Source: Gemmobacter aquaticus (lineage in GTDB: Bacteria; Pseudomonadota; Alphaproteobacteria; Rhodobacterales; Rhodobacteraceae). From it: a stretch of 64,000 nucleotides of DNA. The translations under genes were made by a program, and so were the position numbers. This document shows, piece by piece, positions 43,778-52,604 of this stretch. Under the pieces are notes generated by a model that made no database searches, was not told the DNA's origin, and saw only the letters and a list, made by a program, of their open reading frames with translations. The DNA lies in assembly GCF_007859075.1 (NCBI RefSeq), contig NZ_VOAK01000011.1:124001-188000 (forward strand). Reading direction: 5' to 3'. Within the stretch, counting starts at the first letter, position 1. Each line of letters begins with the position of its first letter.

Positions 43778-44812
43778 TCAGAAGCGGTAGGGCGGGCCTG
43801 CCTTCACCATGGTGTCGTTGTACTTCTTGATGACCTCGACAACCTTGGCCTTGACCTCGCTTTCGGCCGCGATCTCGTCCCAGAACTTCACAGCGGCGTC
43901 CTCGACCGTCTTCCATTCCTCGTCGGGGATGGTGGTCAGCTTCAGCTTGCCGCCGTTGATGCGCAGGTCCGCCTCACCGGCCCAGTACCAGTGCTGGCGA
44001 TAGTAGTGCGATTGCTCGAAGCAGGTTTCCAGAAGCTTCTGCAGATGCGGAGGAACGGCGTTCCAGCGCTCCATATTGGCGAAGAAGTGCCCGATCCAGG
44101 CGCCCGAGATGTTGTTGGTCAGGAAATAGTCGGTGACGTTGGCCCAACCCACGGTGTAAACCTCGGTGATGCCCGACCATGCCAGACCATCAAGCTCGCC
44201 CGTTTGCAGCGCGACCTCGACATCCTCCCAGGGCAGGGTGACCGGAACCACGCCAAACTGCGTCAGGAACCGTCCTGCGGTGGGGAAGGTGAAGACGCGC
44301 AGACCTTCCAGATCCTTCAGGCTGTTCAGGGGTTTCTTGGTCGAGAAGTTGCACGGGTCCCATGACCCGGCCGAGATGTGCTTGACGCCTACCGCAGCAT
44401 ATTCTTCTTCCCAGATCTGCTTCAGACCGTATTTGTTGAACAGCGCCGGCACATCCAGCGAGTAGCGCAGCGCCAGCGGGAAGTAGCCGCCGAACACCGT
44501 GACCTCGGTGGGCGAGGCCATGCTGTCGTCATCGGACTGCACGCAGTCGATGGTTCCGGCCTGCATCGCCTGGAACAATTCGGCCGTGGGCACCAGCTGG
44601 TCCGAATAGAACAGCTCGATCTCCATCTGGCCTTGCGCAATGGTGTTGAAGGCCTCGACGGCGGGCTTGACCACATGCTCGCCAAGCGCCGCGCCCGCAT
44701 AGGTCTGCATCCGCCATTTGATCGGCGCCTGTGCGCGCACTACTGCGGGCGCTGCAAGGGCCGCGGCGCCGCCAAGGGCGCCGGTCGTCAGGAACTTGCG
44801 TCTTGTCGTCAT
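43778..44812 (-). CDS. TRAP transporter substrate-binding protein (DctP family)
   Basis: A 344-residue periplasmic protein with a Tat-type signal (TTRRKFLTTGALGG, cleaved after VVRAQA). Family blocks are PAVEAFNTIAQGQMEIELF, ELFQAMQAGTIDCV, EGLRVFTFPTAGRFLTQFG and LPWEDVEVALQTGELDGLAW. It is in the TAXI-unrelated DctP class and would deliver ligand to the DctQM permease encoded just upstream. The ligand is not predictable from sequence. Hairpins flank the gene on both sides. Confidence 0.92.
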   Translation of the reverse strand: MTTRRKFLTTGALGGAAALAAPAVVRAQAPIKWRMQTYAGAALGEHVVKPAVEAFNTIAQGQMEIELFYSDQLVPTAELFQAMQAGTIDCVQSDDDSMASPTEVTVFGGYFPLALRYSLDVPALFNKYGLKQIWEEEYAAVGVKHISAGSWDPCNFSTKKPLNSLKDLEGLRVFTFPTAGRFLTQFGVVPVTLPWEDVEVALQTGELDGLAWSGITEVYTVGWANVTDYFLTNNISGAWIGHFFANMERWNAVPPHLQKLLETCFEQSHYYRQHWYWAGEADLRINGGKLKLTTIPDEEWKTVEDAAVKFWDEIAAESEVKAKVVEVIKKYNDTMVKAGPPYRF

Positions 44813-44841
44813 CTTGAACCTCCGGGGGTTGTTGGGGGGCG

Positions 44842-44860
44842 GGGGCGGTTCGGCCGCCCC
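44842..44860 (-). promoter_or_regulatory. Hairpin between dctM-like and dctP-like genes
   Basis: GGGGCGG (44842-44848) pairs with CCGCCCC (44854-44860), in the 56-bp gap between the permease stop and the binding-protein start. Confidence 0.5.
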
Positions 44861-44868
44861 TCGTCAGG

Positions 44869-46212
44869 TCACTTTACGGATAGGCTTGTGGGCAACCACA
44901 GTGCGATCTGCGGGAACACCATCACGAGAATGAGCGAGATCACCATCAGCACGACGAACGGACCGACCGAGCGGTAGATGTCGGCCATCGAGATTTCGGG
45001 CGGCGCGAAGGCGCGCATCAGGAAGAGGTTGTAGCCGAAGGGGGGCGTCAGATAGGCGATCTGGCAGGTGATGGTGTAGAGCACGCCATACCAGATCAGC
45101 ACCTGATCGGGCGGCAACCCAAGATCGAGCCGCGCCACCAGCGGCACATAGAGCGGTGCGACGATCACCAGCATCGCGGTATCGTCGAGGAACATCCCCA
45201 TCACCAGGAACGACAGCTGCATCAGGATCAGGATGGTCCAGGGGTTGAGGTGCAGCTGATCGACAAACAGCCCCTCGATGGCCTTCACCGCGCCAAGCCC
45301 GTCGAACACCGCCCCGAAGCTGAGCGCGGCAAGGATGATCCACATGAACATGCAGGAAATGCCCAGTGTCTCACGCGTGGCAACCTCGAACACCTGCCGC
45401 GTGAAGCGGCCTTTCAGAAGCGCCGCCAGCACCGTGACAGCCACCCCGATCACGGAAGCTTCGACCAGTGACGTATAGCCCATGATGAAGGGCCCCATCA
45501 TCGACGCGAAGATCAGAAGCGGAAGCACCCCGGCGCCCAGCAGGCGCATCTTGTCGGCGGTCGAATAGCCCGCGCGCTCTTCGCGGCTGAGCGGGGGAGC
45601 AAGGCTCGGGTTCAGCCAGCTGCGGATCGCGATGTAGAGGATGAACACACCCGCCATCACCAGCCCCGGCACCACCCCCGCAAGCCACAGCTGGCTTACC
45701 GGCGCGCGGGCGATCATGGCATAGAGCACCAGCACGACCGAGGGCGGGATCAGGATCCCAAGGCTCGATCCCGCCTGAATGACGCCTGTCACCATGCGTT
45801 TATCGTAACCGCGGCGGAGCAACTCTGGCAGGGCGATGGTCGATCCAATCGCCATTCCCGCAACGGAAAGCCCGTTCATGGCCGAGATCAGCACCATCAG
45901 AAGGATCGTCCCGATGGCCAGCCCGCCGGGCACAGGGCCGAACCAGACGTGGAACATCTTGTAGAGGTCTTCGGCGAGGCGTGTCTCGCTCATGACGTAG
46001 CCCATGAAGACGAACATGGGCAGTGTCAGCATCGGATACCACTTCATCAGCTTCATCGATGCCGAAAAGCCCATGGCCTGCCCGCCGGTGCCCCAAAGGG
46101 CCAGTGCGGCCACCACGGCCACAACCCCGATGACCCCGAACACACGTTGGCCCGTGATCATCAGGACCAGCATGGTCGAGAACATCAGAAGGGCGATCAT
46201 CTCTTGCGGCAT
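44869..46212 (-). CDS. TRAP transporter large permease (DctM family)
   Basis: A 447-residue membrane protein of about 12 helices, with VFGVIGVVAVVAALALWGTG, PMLTLPMFVFMGYVM, IPPSVVLVLYAMIA and NPWTILILMQLSFLVMGMFLDDTAM containing the conserved DD. The start at 46212 overlaps the dctQ stop by one base (TGATG). It drives Na+-coupled uptake together with DctQ and DctP. Confidence 0.94.
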   Translation of the reverse strand: MPQEMIALLMFSTMLVLMITGQRVFGVIGVVAVVAALALWGTGGQAMGFSASMKLMKWYPMLTLPMFVFMGYVMSETRLAEDLYKMFHVWFGPVPGGLAIGTILLMVLISAMNGLSVAGMAIGSTIALPELLRRGYDKRMVTGVIQAGSSLGILIPPSVVLVLYAMIARAPVSQLWLAGVVPGLVMAGVFILYIAIRSWLNPSLAPPLSREERAGYSTADKMRLLGAGVLPLLIFASMMGPFIMGYTSLVEASVIGVAVTVLAALLKGRFTRQVFEVATRETLGISCMFMWIILAALSFGAVFDGLGAVKAIEGLFVDQLHLNPWTILILMQLSFLVMGMFLDDTAMLVIVAPLYVPLVARLDLGLPPDQVLIWYGVLYTITCQIAYLTPPFGYNLFLMRAFAPPEISMADIYRSVGPFVVLMVISLILVMVFPQIALWLPTSLSVK

Positions 46213-46757
46213 CAGAAATCCTTTCCGCGGATGATGGCAATATCGCGGATGAGGTAGGCGATCGATTGCAGAAGCATCAGCAGGAAGCCTATGAAAAGGA
46301 CCATCTTGATCGGCCAAAGGTGGGGCCGCCATGCGGTCGGGCTGCGTTCAAGCCGGCCGATTTCGGGCAGAAGGCTGCCGTCGGGCCATTTCAGGCCCAG
46401 CGAATAGCTCAGGCTGTCAGACGCCCCCCACAGCATGACACCCAGATAGATGATCAGCGCGAATACGGTGAAGGCATCGGTCCATGCCTTGCGGCGCATA
46501 TCCCAGCGGGCATAGATCAGATCCATCCGCACATGGCTGCCCATCTGCATCGAGTAGGGCCCGCCAAGAATGTAATAGGCGACCATCACGAACTGCGCCA
46601 TTTCCAGCGTCCAGAGCGATGGCGTGGAGACCGCCTTGGTCACGGTGGACCACATCAGGATCGCCATCAGCACGAACAGAAGATACATGGCAAAGCGGCC
46701 GACCCGATAATTCAGGCGGTCGATAAATCGGACAAAGGCGATGCTCCAGCGCGGCAT
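46212..46757 (-). CDS. TRAP transporter small permease (DctQ family)
   Basis: A 181-residue four-helix protein: FAMYLLFVLMAILMWSTVT, PSLWTLEMAQFVMVAYYILGG with the conserved E, MQMGSHVRMDLIYARW and a C-terminal helix. These are DctQ signatures. It starts 3 bp after the hydrolase gene and overlaps dctM, so it is in the same operon. Confidence 0.92.
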   Translation of the reverse strand: MPRWSIAFVRFIDRLNYRVGRFAMYLLFVLMAILMWSTVTKAVSTPSLWTLEMAQFVMVAYYILGGPYSMQMGSHVRMDLIYARWDMRRKAWTDAFTVFALIIYLGVMLWGASDSLSYSLGLKWPDGSLLPEIGRLERSPTAWRPHLWPIKMVLFIGFLLMLLQSIAYLIRDIAIIRGKDF

Positions 46758-46760
46758 CGG

Positions 46761-47534
46761 TCAACACTCCTTCATGCGGGCTAACGCGGCGGCAAGCACG
46801 GGGGCAAGGCGGTCGGCCATCGCGGCCTCGGTGGCGGGGGTGGCGATCAGGTCGTTGCGGATTTCCAGCATCGCATTGGCCAGCCCATAGGGTGTGGCCT
46901 GCAAGCGCAGGGTGTGGGTGACATCATCGGCCGCAGAATAGGGCGCGTTCAGCCCGCAGGAGAGGTCGGTTCGCGCCTCGGCCTCAGCCAGTATCGCGCG
47001 GGCCAGACGGTCGTCGGCATCGTGGATGACGCCGAACTCAACATCTCGCGGCTGGCCAAAGTAGACGGGCGTAAAGCTGTGCACGGTAATCACCGCCGGG
47101 CGGCGCCCGAGCGCGATACGCTCGGCGATCAGCTCATGCACGGCGGTCTGGAAGGGCAGATAGACGGCGCGGGTGCGGGCCAGACGCTCCGTGGAGCTGA
47201 TATCTGTGTTGCCCGGCACCTCATGCACCTCAGACCGGGCGGGCATCGCACCGACCATGTCGGGCGCGCGGTTGCAGTCATAGATCAACCGGCTGACCGT
47301 GGCGGCAACACAGGCCGCATCCAGCCGCGCGGCAAGCCCCCGCATCAGGCCGAGTGCGCCCGGATCCCAAGCGATATGCGCCTGGCGCTGATCCGGCGAA
47401 AGGCCAAGATCGCCCCAAGGCGCCGGAAAGGCGTTCGAGGCATGGTCGCAAAGCAGGATCAGGTCCCCGCCGCGGTCACGCCCCTCTACCACGGGGGCGA
47501 AGCGCCCCATGCTGTCGGCTGTCGGTGCAGTCAT
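46761..47534 (-). CDS. N-formylglutamate amidohydrolase-family hydrolase
   Basis: A 257-residue FGase-family (HutG-type) protein: LILLCDHASNAFP with the metal-binding Asp/His, HIAWDPGALGLMRGLAARLDA, RLIYDCNRAPDM, VITVHSFTPVYFG and NAMLEIRNDLI. Family members cleave N-formyl- or N-acyl-glutamates and related amides. As the first gene of the operon with the GS-like ligase, ALDH and ADH, it may instead release glutamate from a gamma-glutamyl acid. That role is inference; no histidine-degradation genes are nearby. Confidence 0.88.
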   Translation of the reverse strand: MTAPTADSMGRFAPVVEGRDRGGDLILLCDHASNAFPAPWGDLGLSPDQRQAHIAWDPGALGLMRGLAARLDAACVAATVSRLIYDCNRAPDMVGAMPARSEVHEVPGNTDISSTERLARTRAVYLPFQTAVHELIAERIALGRRPAVITVHSFTPVYFGQPRDVEFGVIHDADDRLARAILAEAEARTDLSCGLNAPYSAADDVTHTLRLQATPYGLANAMLEIRNDLIATPATEAAMADRLAPVLAAALARMKEC

Positions 47535-47591
47535 TGCTGCGATTCATCCCTGTTGTGGCGTTAGCGTCCTTCGCCACGGGTGCTCTTGTCA

Positions 47592-47616
47592 AGAAAATTT
47601 CTGCACGGAATTTTCT
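47592..47616. promoter_or_regulatory. Candidate RpiR-family operator
   Basis: A perfect 8-bp inverted repeat AGAAAATT (47592-47599) and AATTTTCT (47609-47616) with a 9-bp spacer, in the divergent region between the hydrolase and regulator genes. A TTGACA -35-like hexamer on the minus strand (47587-47592) abuts its edge. Confidence 0.55.
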
Positions 47617-47672
47617 GTTACAAAGTTTTCCAAATCGATGCACAGTCATCAGGCGCCGACGGGAGATTCGAC

Positions 47673-48536
47673 ATGGAACTGACCATCGAAGAGCAGTTGC
47701 GCGCGGCCCTGCCAGACCTGACACGGGCCGAGCGCCAACTTGCCACCCATGTGCTGACCCACTATCCGGTGGCGGCTCTGGGCTCGATCACAGTGCTCGC
47801 ACGCTCGGCCGAAGTTTCTACGCCTACGGTCGTGCGCCTGTGTCAGAAACTCGGATTCAAGGGCTATCCCGACCTTCAGTCAAGCCTGCGGACAGAGGTC
47901 GAGGCCATGCTGGTCTCGCCCTTGGCCAAGCACGATCGCTGGGCGGGTGGGGCGCCCGATACGCATATCCTGAACCGCTTTGCCGATGCGGTGGTCCAGA
48001 ACCTGCAGGCGACGCTGCGCCAGATCGATCATGCCGAGTTTGACGCGGCCGCGCGCCTGCTCGCCGATCCTGGCCGCGCGGTCTATGTGATCGGTGGCCG
48101 GATCACCCATGCGCTTGCCGACTACTTTGTCACGCTGATGAAGGTCGTGCGCCCGCAGGTGACGTTGCTTTCGGGCCTGTCAAACACCTGGCCGCCTGCG
48201 CTTCTGGACATGAAGGCCGGCGATGTCCTGGTCGTCTTCGATATCCGCCGCTACGAAAACTCGGTCCTGCAACTCGTCGAACTGGCGGTAGAGCAGGGGG
48301 CCGAGGTGATCCTTGTGACGGACCGCTGGGTCAGCCCTGCGGCCGTTCACGCCCGCCATACGCTCGTCGCCCATATAGAGGCCCCGAGCGCATGGGACAG
48401 CACGGTGTCGATCACGGTGCTGGTGGAGACCCTGCTCGCCTCGGTCCAGACCCTGACCTGGGCCGAGACCGAGGCGCGATTGAAGCGGCTTGAGGCGCTA
48501 TATGACCGATCACGCTTTTTCCGCCGCAGCAGGTAG
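47673..48536 (+). CDS. MurR/RpiR-family transcriptional regulator
   Basis: A 287-residue regulator with an N-terminal HTH_6 domain (LTRAERQLATHVLTHYPV, VLARSAEVSTPTVVRLCQKLGFKGYPDLQ in parts) and a C-terminal SIS sugar-isomerase fold (VYVIGGRITHALADYFVT, KAGDVLVVFDIRRYENSV, AEVILVTDRWVSPAA). RpiR proteins sense sugar phosphates or, in some clades, amino compounds. Divergent from the hydrolase-TRAP-ligase operon with a palindrome between, so it is the likely controller. The start at 47673 (MELTIEEQLR) has GGGAG upstream. Confidence 0.9.
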   Translation: MELTIEEQLRAALPDLTRAERQLATHVLTHYPVAALGSITVLARSAEVSTPTVVRLCQKLGFKGYPDLQSSLRTEVEAMLVSPLAKHDRWAGGAPDTHILNRFADAVVQNLQATLRQIDHAEFDAAARLLADPGRAVYVIGGRITHALADYFVTLMKVVRPQVTLLSGLSNTWPPALLDMKAGDVLVVFDIRRYENSVLQLVELAVEQGAEVILVTDRWVSPAAVHARHTLVAHIEAPSAWDSTVSITVLVETLLASVQTLTWAETEARLKRLEALYDRSRFFRRSR

Positions 48537-48540
48537 GTGC

Positions 48541-49467
48541 TCAGTACCCTCGCGCGCGATCCACCTGATGCTTGAGCGGCTCGCCTGCCAGCGCCCGGCC
48601 GATGTTTTCGACGATGACGCGCGACGCGGATGATGCCCGCGTGTCGGCCGCGATATGCGGCGTGACCGTGACGCGCGGATGGCTGCGGAACGGGTGGTCG
48701 TCGGGCAGCGGCTCGACGCGGAAGACATCAAGCGTCGCATGACCCACGGCCCCGGACTCCAGCGCAGCCAGCAGGGCGGCATCGTCGATCAGCGCGCCGC
48801 GGCCAGGGTTTATGATCACCGCGCCCGATGGCAGCCAGCCCAGTCTGCGGGCATCGAGCAGGTTCTCGGTTTCCGCCGTGCGCGGCAGCAGGGTGACGAC
48901 GATCTCTGACCGGCGCAATACGGCCTCCAGCCCCGCATCCCCATGATGGGCCGGGATCTCCAGCCCGGACTTCGCGCTGCGGCTCCATCCGGCCACGTCA
49001 AAGTTCAGCGCCTTCAGCGCGCGGGCACAGGCCAGCCCCAACTCTCCCAATCCGAGCAGGCCGACGCGGCGCTCGCGGGCCAGCGGGGGCACGATCTGTT
49101 CCCATCCCGTCGCGCCCTTGATCCAGCGGTCCATGCCCAGATGGTGGCGCAGCACATGTCCCACGACATATTCGACCATCCCCTCGGTCAGCCCCGGATC
49201 GACCATCCGGCACAGCGGTTGCGTCAGGGACTGGTTGCCCACGATCCGCTCGACGCCGGCCCACAGGCTAAGAACCGCGCGGCACCGGGTGTAAGGGGTG
49301 AAGTCCTGCAAGGGGCTCGACGGCGCATAGACGATGAAATCCACCGTCTCTGGCCGCGCTTCCGTCACCAGATCGGCCGCGATGCCCGCCTCGGCCAGCG
49401 CATGACGCAAGTGTGGCGCATACTCAACCCAGGCCGCGTCGCCTGCGGCAAACAGAACTGTCGTCAT
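48541..49467 (-). CDS. ghrA: Glyoxylate/hydroxypyruvate reductase A (GhrA-like)
   Basis: A 308-residue D-2-hydroxyacid dehydrogenase. The segments LSLWAGVERIVGN, GMVEYVVGHVLRHHLGMD, GLLGLGELGLACARALKALN, NPGRGALIDDAALLAALESG and TPHIAADTRASSAS correspond to GhrA of E. coli (312 residues) rather than to the longer GhrB or SerA. It reduces glyoxylate and hydroxypyruvate with NAD(P)H. The ATG at 49467 has AGAGGAAGC upstream. It is convergent with the RpiR regulator with 4 bp between stops. Glyoxylate from glycine-type products would be a link to the neighbouring pathway, but this is speculative. Confidence 0.88.
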   Translation of the reverse strand: MTTVLFAAGDAAWVEYAPHLRHALAEAGIAADLVTEARPETVDFIVYAPSSPLQDFTPYTRCRAVLSLWAGVERIVGNQSLTQPLCRMVDPGLTEGMVEYVVGHVLRHHLGMDRWIKGATGWEQIVPPLARERRVGLLGLGELGLACARALKALNFDVAGWSRSAKSGLEIPAHHGDAGLEAVLRRSEIVVTLLPRTAETENLLDARRLGWLPSGAVIINPGRGALIDDAALLAALESGAVGHATLDVFRVEPLPDDHPFRSHPRVTVTPHIAADTRASSASRVIVENIGRALAGEPLKHQVDRARGY

Positions 49468-49508
49468 GCTTCCTCTTGGTTCAAATACCCAAATCCGCCC
49501 GCTGCCCG

Positions 49509-50648
49509 TCAGCGCGGCCGGTGGACGTGGGCGCTTTGCACCAGACCAAAGCCCACCAGCAGAACCAGCATGGCCGAGCCGCCGTAGGACAGCAAGGGCA
49601 GCGGCACGCCCACAACAGGCGCCATGCCCATCACCATCGACAGGTTCACCGCAATGTAGAAGAACAGGTTGGCGGCCACCCCCAGGATCAGAAGCTGGGA
49701 ATACCGATCGCGGTTCTGCAGCGCCGAGATGACGCAGAAGCCGATGATGCCTGCATAAAGCAGCAGCAGCGAGAAGGCGCCGATATAGCCGAATTCCTCG
49801 GCCAGCGTGGTGAAGATGAAGTCGGTATGCTTTTCCGGCAGGAAGTTCAGCCGTGACTGCGTGCCCTGCATGAAGCCTTTGCCGGCCCATCCACCCGACC
49901 CAAGCGCGATCTGCGCCTGAATGATATTGTAGCCTGCGCCAAGCGGGTCGGCGGTCGGGTCGAGAAATGTATCGATCCGGCGATACTGGTAGTCGTGCAA
50001 GAACTGCCAGGGCGTGCCGCGAAAGGCAAAGACCCCATAGATCGCCCCCCCCACCAGCGCGGCCACACCGCCGAAATACCACCAGCTGACGCCCGCGCAG
50101 AACATCACCGCCGCGCCTGCAGCCAGCAGCATGACCGATGTCCCGAGGTTGGGCTGCATCAGAACAAGCACTGTGGGCAGCACGATCAGGATGACAGGCA
50201 CCAGTACCCACAAAGGGCGCGAGACTTTCTTCGGGTCCAGCCAGTCGTAATAGGCGGCCAGCATCATCACGAGCGTGAACTTCATCATCTCGGACGGCTG
50301 CAGCACAATCGGCCCCAGTTCGATCCAGCGCTGTGCGCCCATCCCCACCCGGCCGAAGAATTCGACCACCAGAAGCAGGGCGACGGAAACGAGATAGGCC
50401 AGAACCGACATGTTGCGCCAGAACCAGATCGGAGTGAAGGCGACGATGAACATCAGCACCATGCCCACGCCGAACCGCTTCATCTGCGGCTCAGCCCAGG
50501 TTTCCATGTTTCCGCCGGCCACGGAATACAGCATCAGGAACCCGACCGAGGCGACTGCCGAGAGCAGCAGTACCAGCGGCCAGTTGATGTAGAACACCTT
50601 GCGCAGCCCGGTTGGGGCGGTCTTGATGCGATACTCAAGAAAGCTCAT
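49509..50648 (-). CDS. rodA: Rod-shape determining peptidoglycan glycosyltransferase RodA
   Basis: A 379-residue SEDS-family protein with about ten helices, including LVVEFFGRVGMGAQRWIELGP, LQPSEMMKFTLVMMLAAYY, MQPNLGTSVMLLAAG, LPEKHTDFIFTTLAEEFGYIG with the conserved catalytic Glu, and PLPLLSYGGSAMLVLLVGFGL. RodA polymerises glycan strands during elongation in partnership with PBP2, encoded just upstream. The gene is 12 bp after mrdA and is the last in the mre operon. Confidence 0.97.
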   Translation of the reverse strand: MSFLEYRIKTAPTGLRKVFYINWPLVLLLSAVASVGFLMLYSVAGGNMETWAEPQMKRFGVGMVLMFIVAFTPIWFWRNMSVLAYLVSVALLLVVEFFGRVGMGAQRWIELGPIVLQPSEMMKFTLVMMLAAYYDWLDPKKVSRPLWVLVPVILIVLPTVLVLMQPNLGTSVMLLAAGAAVMFCAGVSWWYFGGVAALVGGAIYGVFAFRGTPWQFLHDYQYRRIDTFLDPTADPLGAGYNIIQAQIALGSGGWAGKGFMQGTQSRLNFLPEKHTDFIFTTLAEEFGYIGAFSLLLLYAGIIGFCVISALQNRDRYSQLLILGVAANLFFYIAVNLSMVMGMAPVVGVPLPLLSYGGSAMLVLLVGFGLVQSAHVHRPR

Positions 50649-50660
50649 CCCTGCGCCCCC

Positions 50661-52604
50661 TTACGCCCGCGACTTGGCTGTGCCGGCGCCAGAGATGTCA
50701 CGCAGCTTCATCTCCTTGAAGCGGGTTTCGATCGTGCCGCGCTGCGACGCGGGATAGGCCGACAGCGGCGGAATCCCTCCGGTCAGGCAGAACAGCAAGA
50801 GATCACGCGCCAGCGGGGCCGCGACTGCCGAGCCGCCGCCGCCATGTTCCACCACGACCGAGACCGCCACCTTGGGCCGGTCATAGGGGGCGTAGCAGAC
50901 AAACAGGGCATGGTCGCGCAGGCGCCATGCGAGGTTCTTGTTGTCGATCACCCCGCTCGCGCGCTCGGCGGCCGAGATGATACGAACCTGCGCGGTGCCG
51001 GTCTTGCCAGCCATCAGCATCGTCTCGTCCGCGACCTTGGAGGCCTTGGCGGTGCCGCGTGGGCTGTTCATCACCTCGAACATGCCCTGCCGCACTGCGG
51101 CCAGATATTCGGGCGTGATCTCCAGTTGCGGCGCATCCGGAACCGGCAGTTCCTCGCTCCCGATGGCCTTCACAAGTCGCGGCGCGATGGCCCGGCCGCT
51201 GGCGATGCGTGCCGTCATCACCGCAAGCTGCAGCGGAGAGGCCAGCACATAGCCCTGACCGATCGAGGCGTTGATCGTGTCGCCGATGCGCCAATCCTGC
51301 CCGTAGCGCTGCGCGAGCCAGGCCTTGTCCGGCATCACCCCTTCGGTGATGGCCGACATCGGCAGGTCCATGCGCTGTCCGAGACCCAGTTTGCGGCCCA
51401 CCTCGGCGATGCGGTCGATGCCGATCTTCTGGGCGATATCGTAGAAATAGACGTCACAGCTTTCAGCCAGTGCCGAATGCAGCGACACGGTGCCATGGCC
51501 GCCCCGCTTCCAGCAGTGGAACCGCCGCGTGCCCACCTCATAGTGGCCCGGACAGTAGACGCCGGTCTGTGCATTGATCAGCCCTGATTCCAGCGCGGCC
51601 AGTGCCGTGACCATCTTGAAGGTCGATCCCGGCGGGTAGGCGCCCGCAACGGCCTTGTTCGACAATGGCCGGTGGTCGTTTTCCATCAGGGTCGAATAGT
51701 CTTTCTGGCTGATCCCGCGCACGAACAGGTTGGGATCGAAGGACGGGGCCGAGGCGCAGGCCAGAATGTCGCCGGTCTCGACATCCATCGCGACCATGGC
51801 GGCGCTTTCCTCGCCCATGCGGACCTGTGCAAAATTCTGGGCCTCGGCGTCGATGGTCAGGCGGATGTCATCCCCCGGAGAGCCTTCGATGCGCTCAAGC
51901 TCACGCATGACCCGGCCCACGTGGTTCACCTCGATCCGCTTCTGGCCGGCGCGTCCGCGCAGGTTGTCCTCGATCCAGCGCTCGACGCCGATCTTGCCGA
52001 TCTGGAACTTGGGGATCTGCAGCAGCGGATCGGGGCTTTCGATCTCGGCAAGGTCCTTTTCGGAAACGGGACCGACATAGCCCACCACATGCGCGAAATC
52101 GGTGTCCAGCGGATAGCTGCGGCTCAGGCCGACCTCGGGCGTCACGCCGGGCAAGGACGGGGCATTCAGCGCGATCTTGGAAAAGTCGGTCCAGCTTAGC
52201 CGGTCGGCTACTGTGATCGGCACGAATGGCGAGCGTCGCTCCACCTCTTTCAGGGTCTTTTCGATATCCTCGGGTGTCAGCGGCACGATCGAGGCCAGCC
52301 GGTTTAGAACCTGCGGCACATCGCCCGCGTCCTCACGCGTGATGACGACGCGGTAGTTCTGTTCGTTGCCGGCGATCAGCTTTCCGTTGCGGTCAAGGAT
52401 AAGGCCACGGGCAGGCGGGATAAGGCGGATGTTCACCCGGTTCTCTTCAGCCAGCAGTCGAAACTCATCGGCCTGCTCGACCGAGAGATATCGCATCCGC
52501 GCGCCAAGGACGGCCACAAAGGCCCCCATCGCGCCCCCCATCAGCACGGCGCGGCGGCGCACCTTGCGGGCGCTGTCCTCGGTATCTTTCGGCGTCCGTC
52601 TCAC
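50661..52604 (-). CDS. mrdA: Penicillin-binding protein 2, elongation transpeptidase
   Basis: A 647-residue class B PBP. A short N-terminal tail and one helix (VLMGGAMGAFVAVLGARM) precede the PBP dimer domain with PPARGLILDRNGKLIAGNEQ in parts. The transpeptidase domain has GAYPPGSTFKMVTALAAL (active-site SxxK), SLHSALAESCDVYFYDIA (SxD/N), and MAGKTGTAQVRI (KTG). No ATG fits the start. The GTG at 52604 overlaps the mreD stop by 4 bp (GTGA) and gives the usual length, so I chose it. It works with RodA in the elongasome. Confidence 0.95.
   Translation of the reverse strand: MRRTPKDTEDSARKVRRRAVLMGGAMGAFVAVLGARMRYLSVEQADEFRLLAEENRVNIRLIPPARGLILDRNGKLIAGNEQNYRVVITREDAGDVPQVLNRLASIVPLTPEDIEKTLKEVERRSPFVPITVADRLSWTDFSKIALNAPSLPGVTPEVGLSRSYPLDTDFAHVVGYVGPVSEKDLAEIESPDPLLQIPKFQIGKIGVERWIEDNLRGRAGQKRIEVNHVGRVMRELERIEGSPGDDIRLTIDAEAQNFAQVRMGEESAAMVAMDVETGDILACASAPSFDPNLFVRGISQKDYSTLMENDHRPLSNKAVAGAYPPGSTFKMVTALAALESGLINAQTGVYCPGHYEVGTRRFHCWKRGGHGTVSLHSALAESCDVYFYDIAQKIGIDRIAEVGRKLGLGQRMDLPMSAITEGVMPDKAWLAQRYGQDWRIGDTINASIGQGYVLASPLQLAVMTARIASGRAIAPRLVKAIGSEELPVPDAPQLEITPEYLAAVRQGMFEVMNSPRGTAKASKVADETMLMAGKTGTAQVRIISAAERASGVIDNKNLAWRLRDHALFVCYAPYDRPKVAVSVVVEHGGGGSAVAAPLARDLLLFCLTGGIPPLSAYPASQRGTIETRFKEMKLRDISGAGTAKSRA

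Noticed and set aside
36276-49467. Treating the two 2-hydroxyacid dehydrogenases (36276-37262, 48541-49467) as duplicates
   Set aside because: They belong to different subfamilies (GyaR-like and GhrA-like) with different lengths and motifs.
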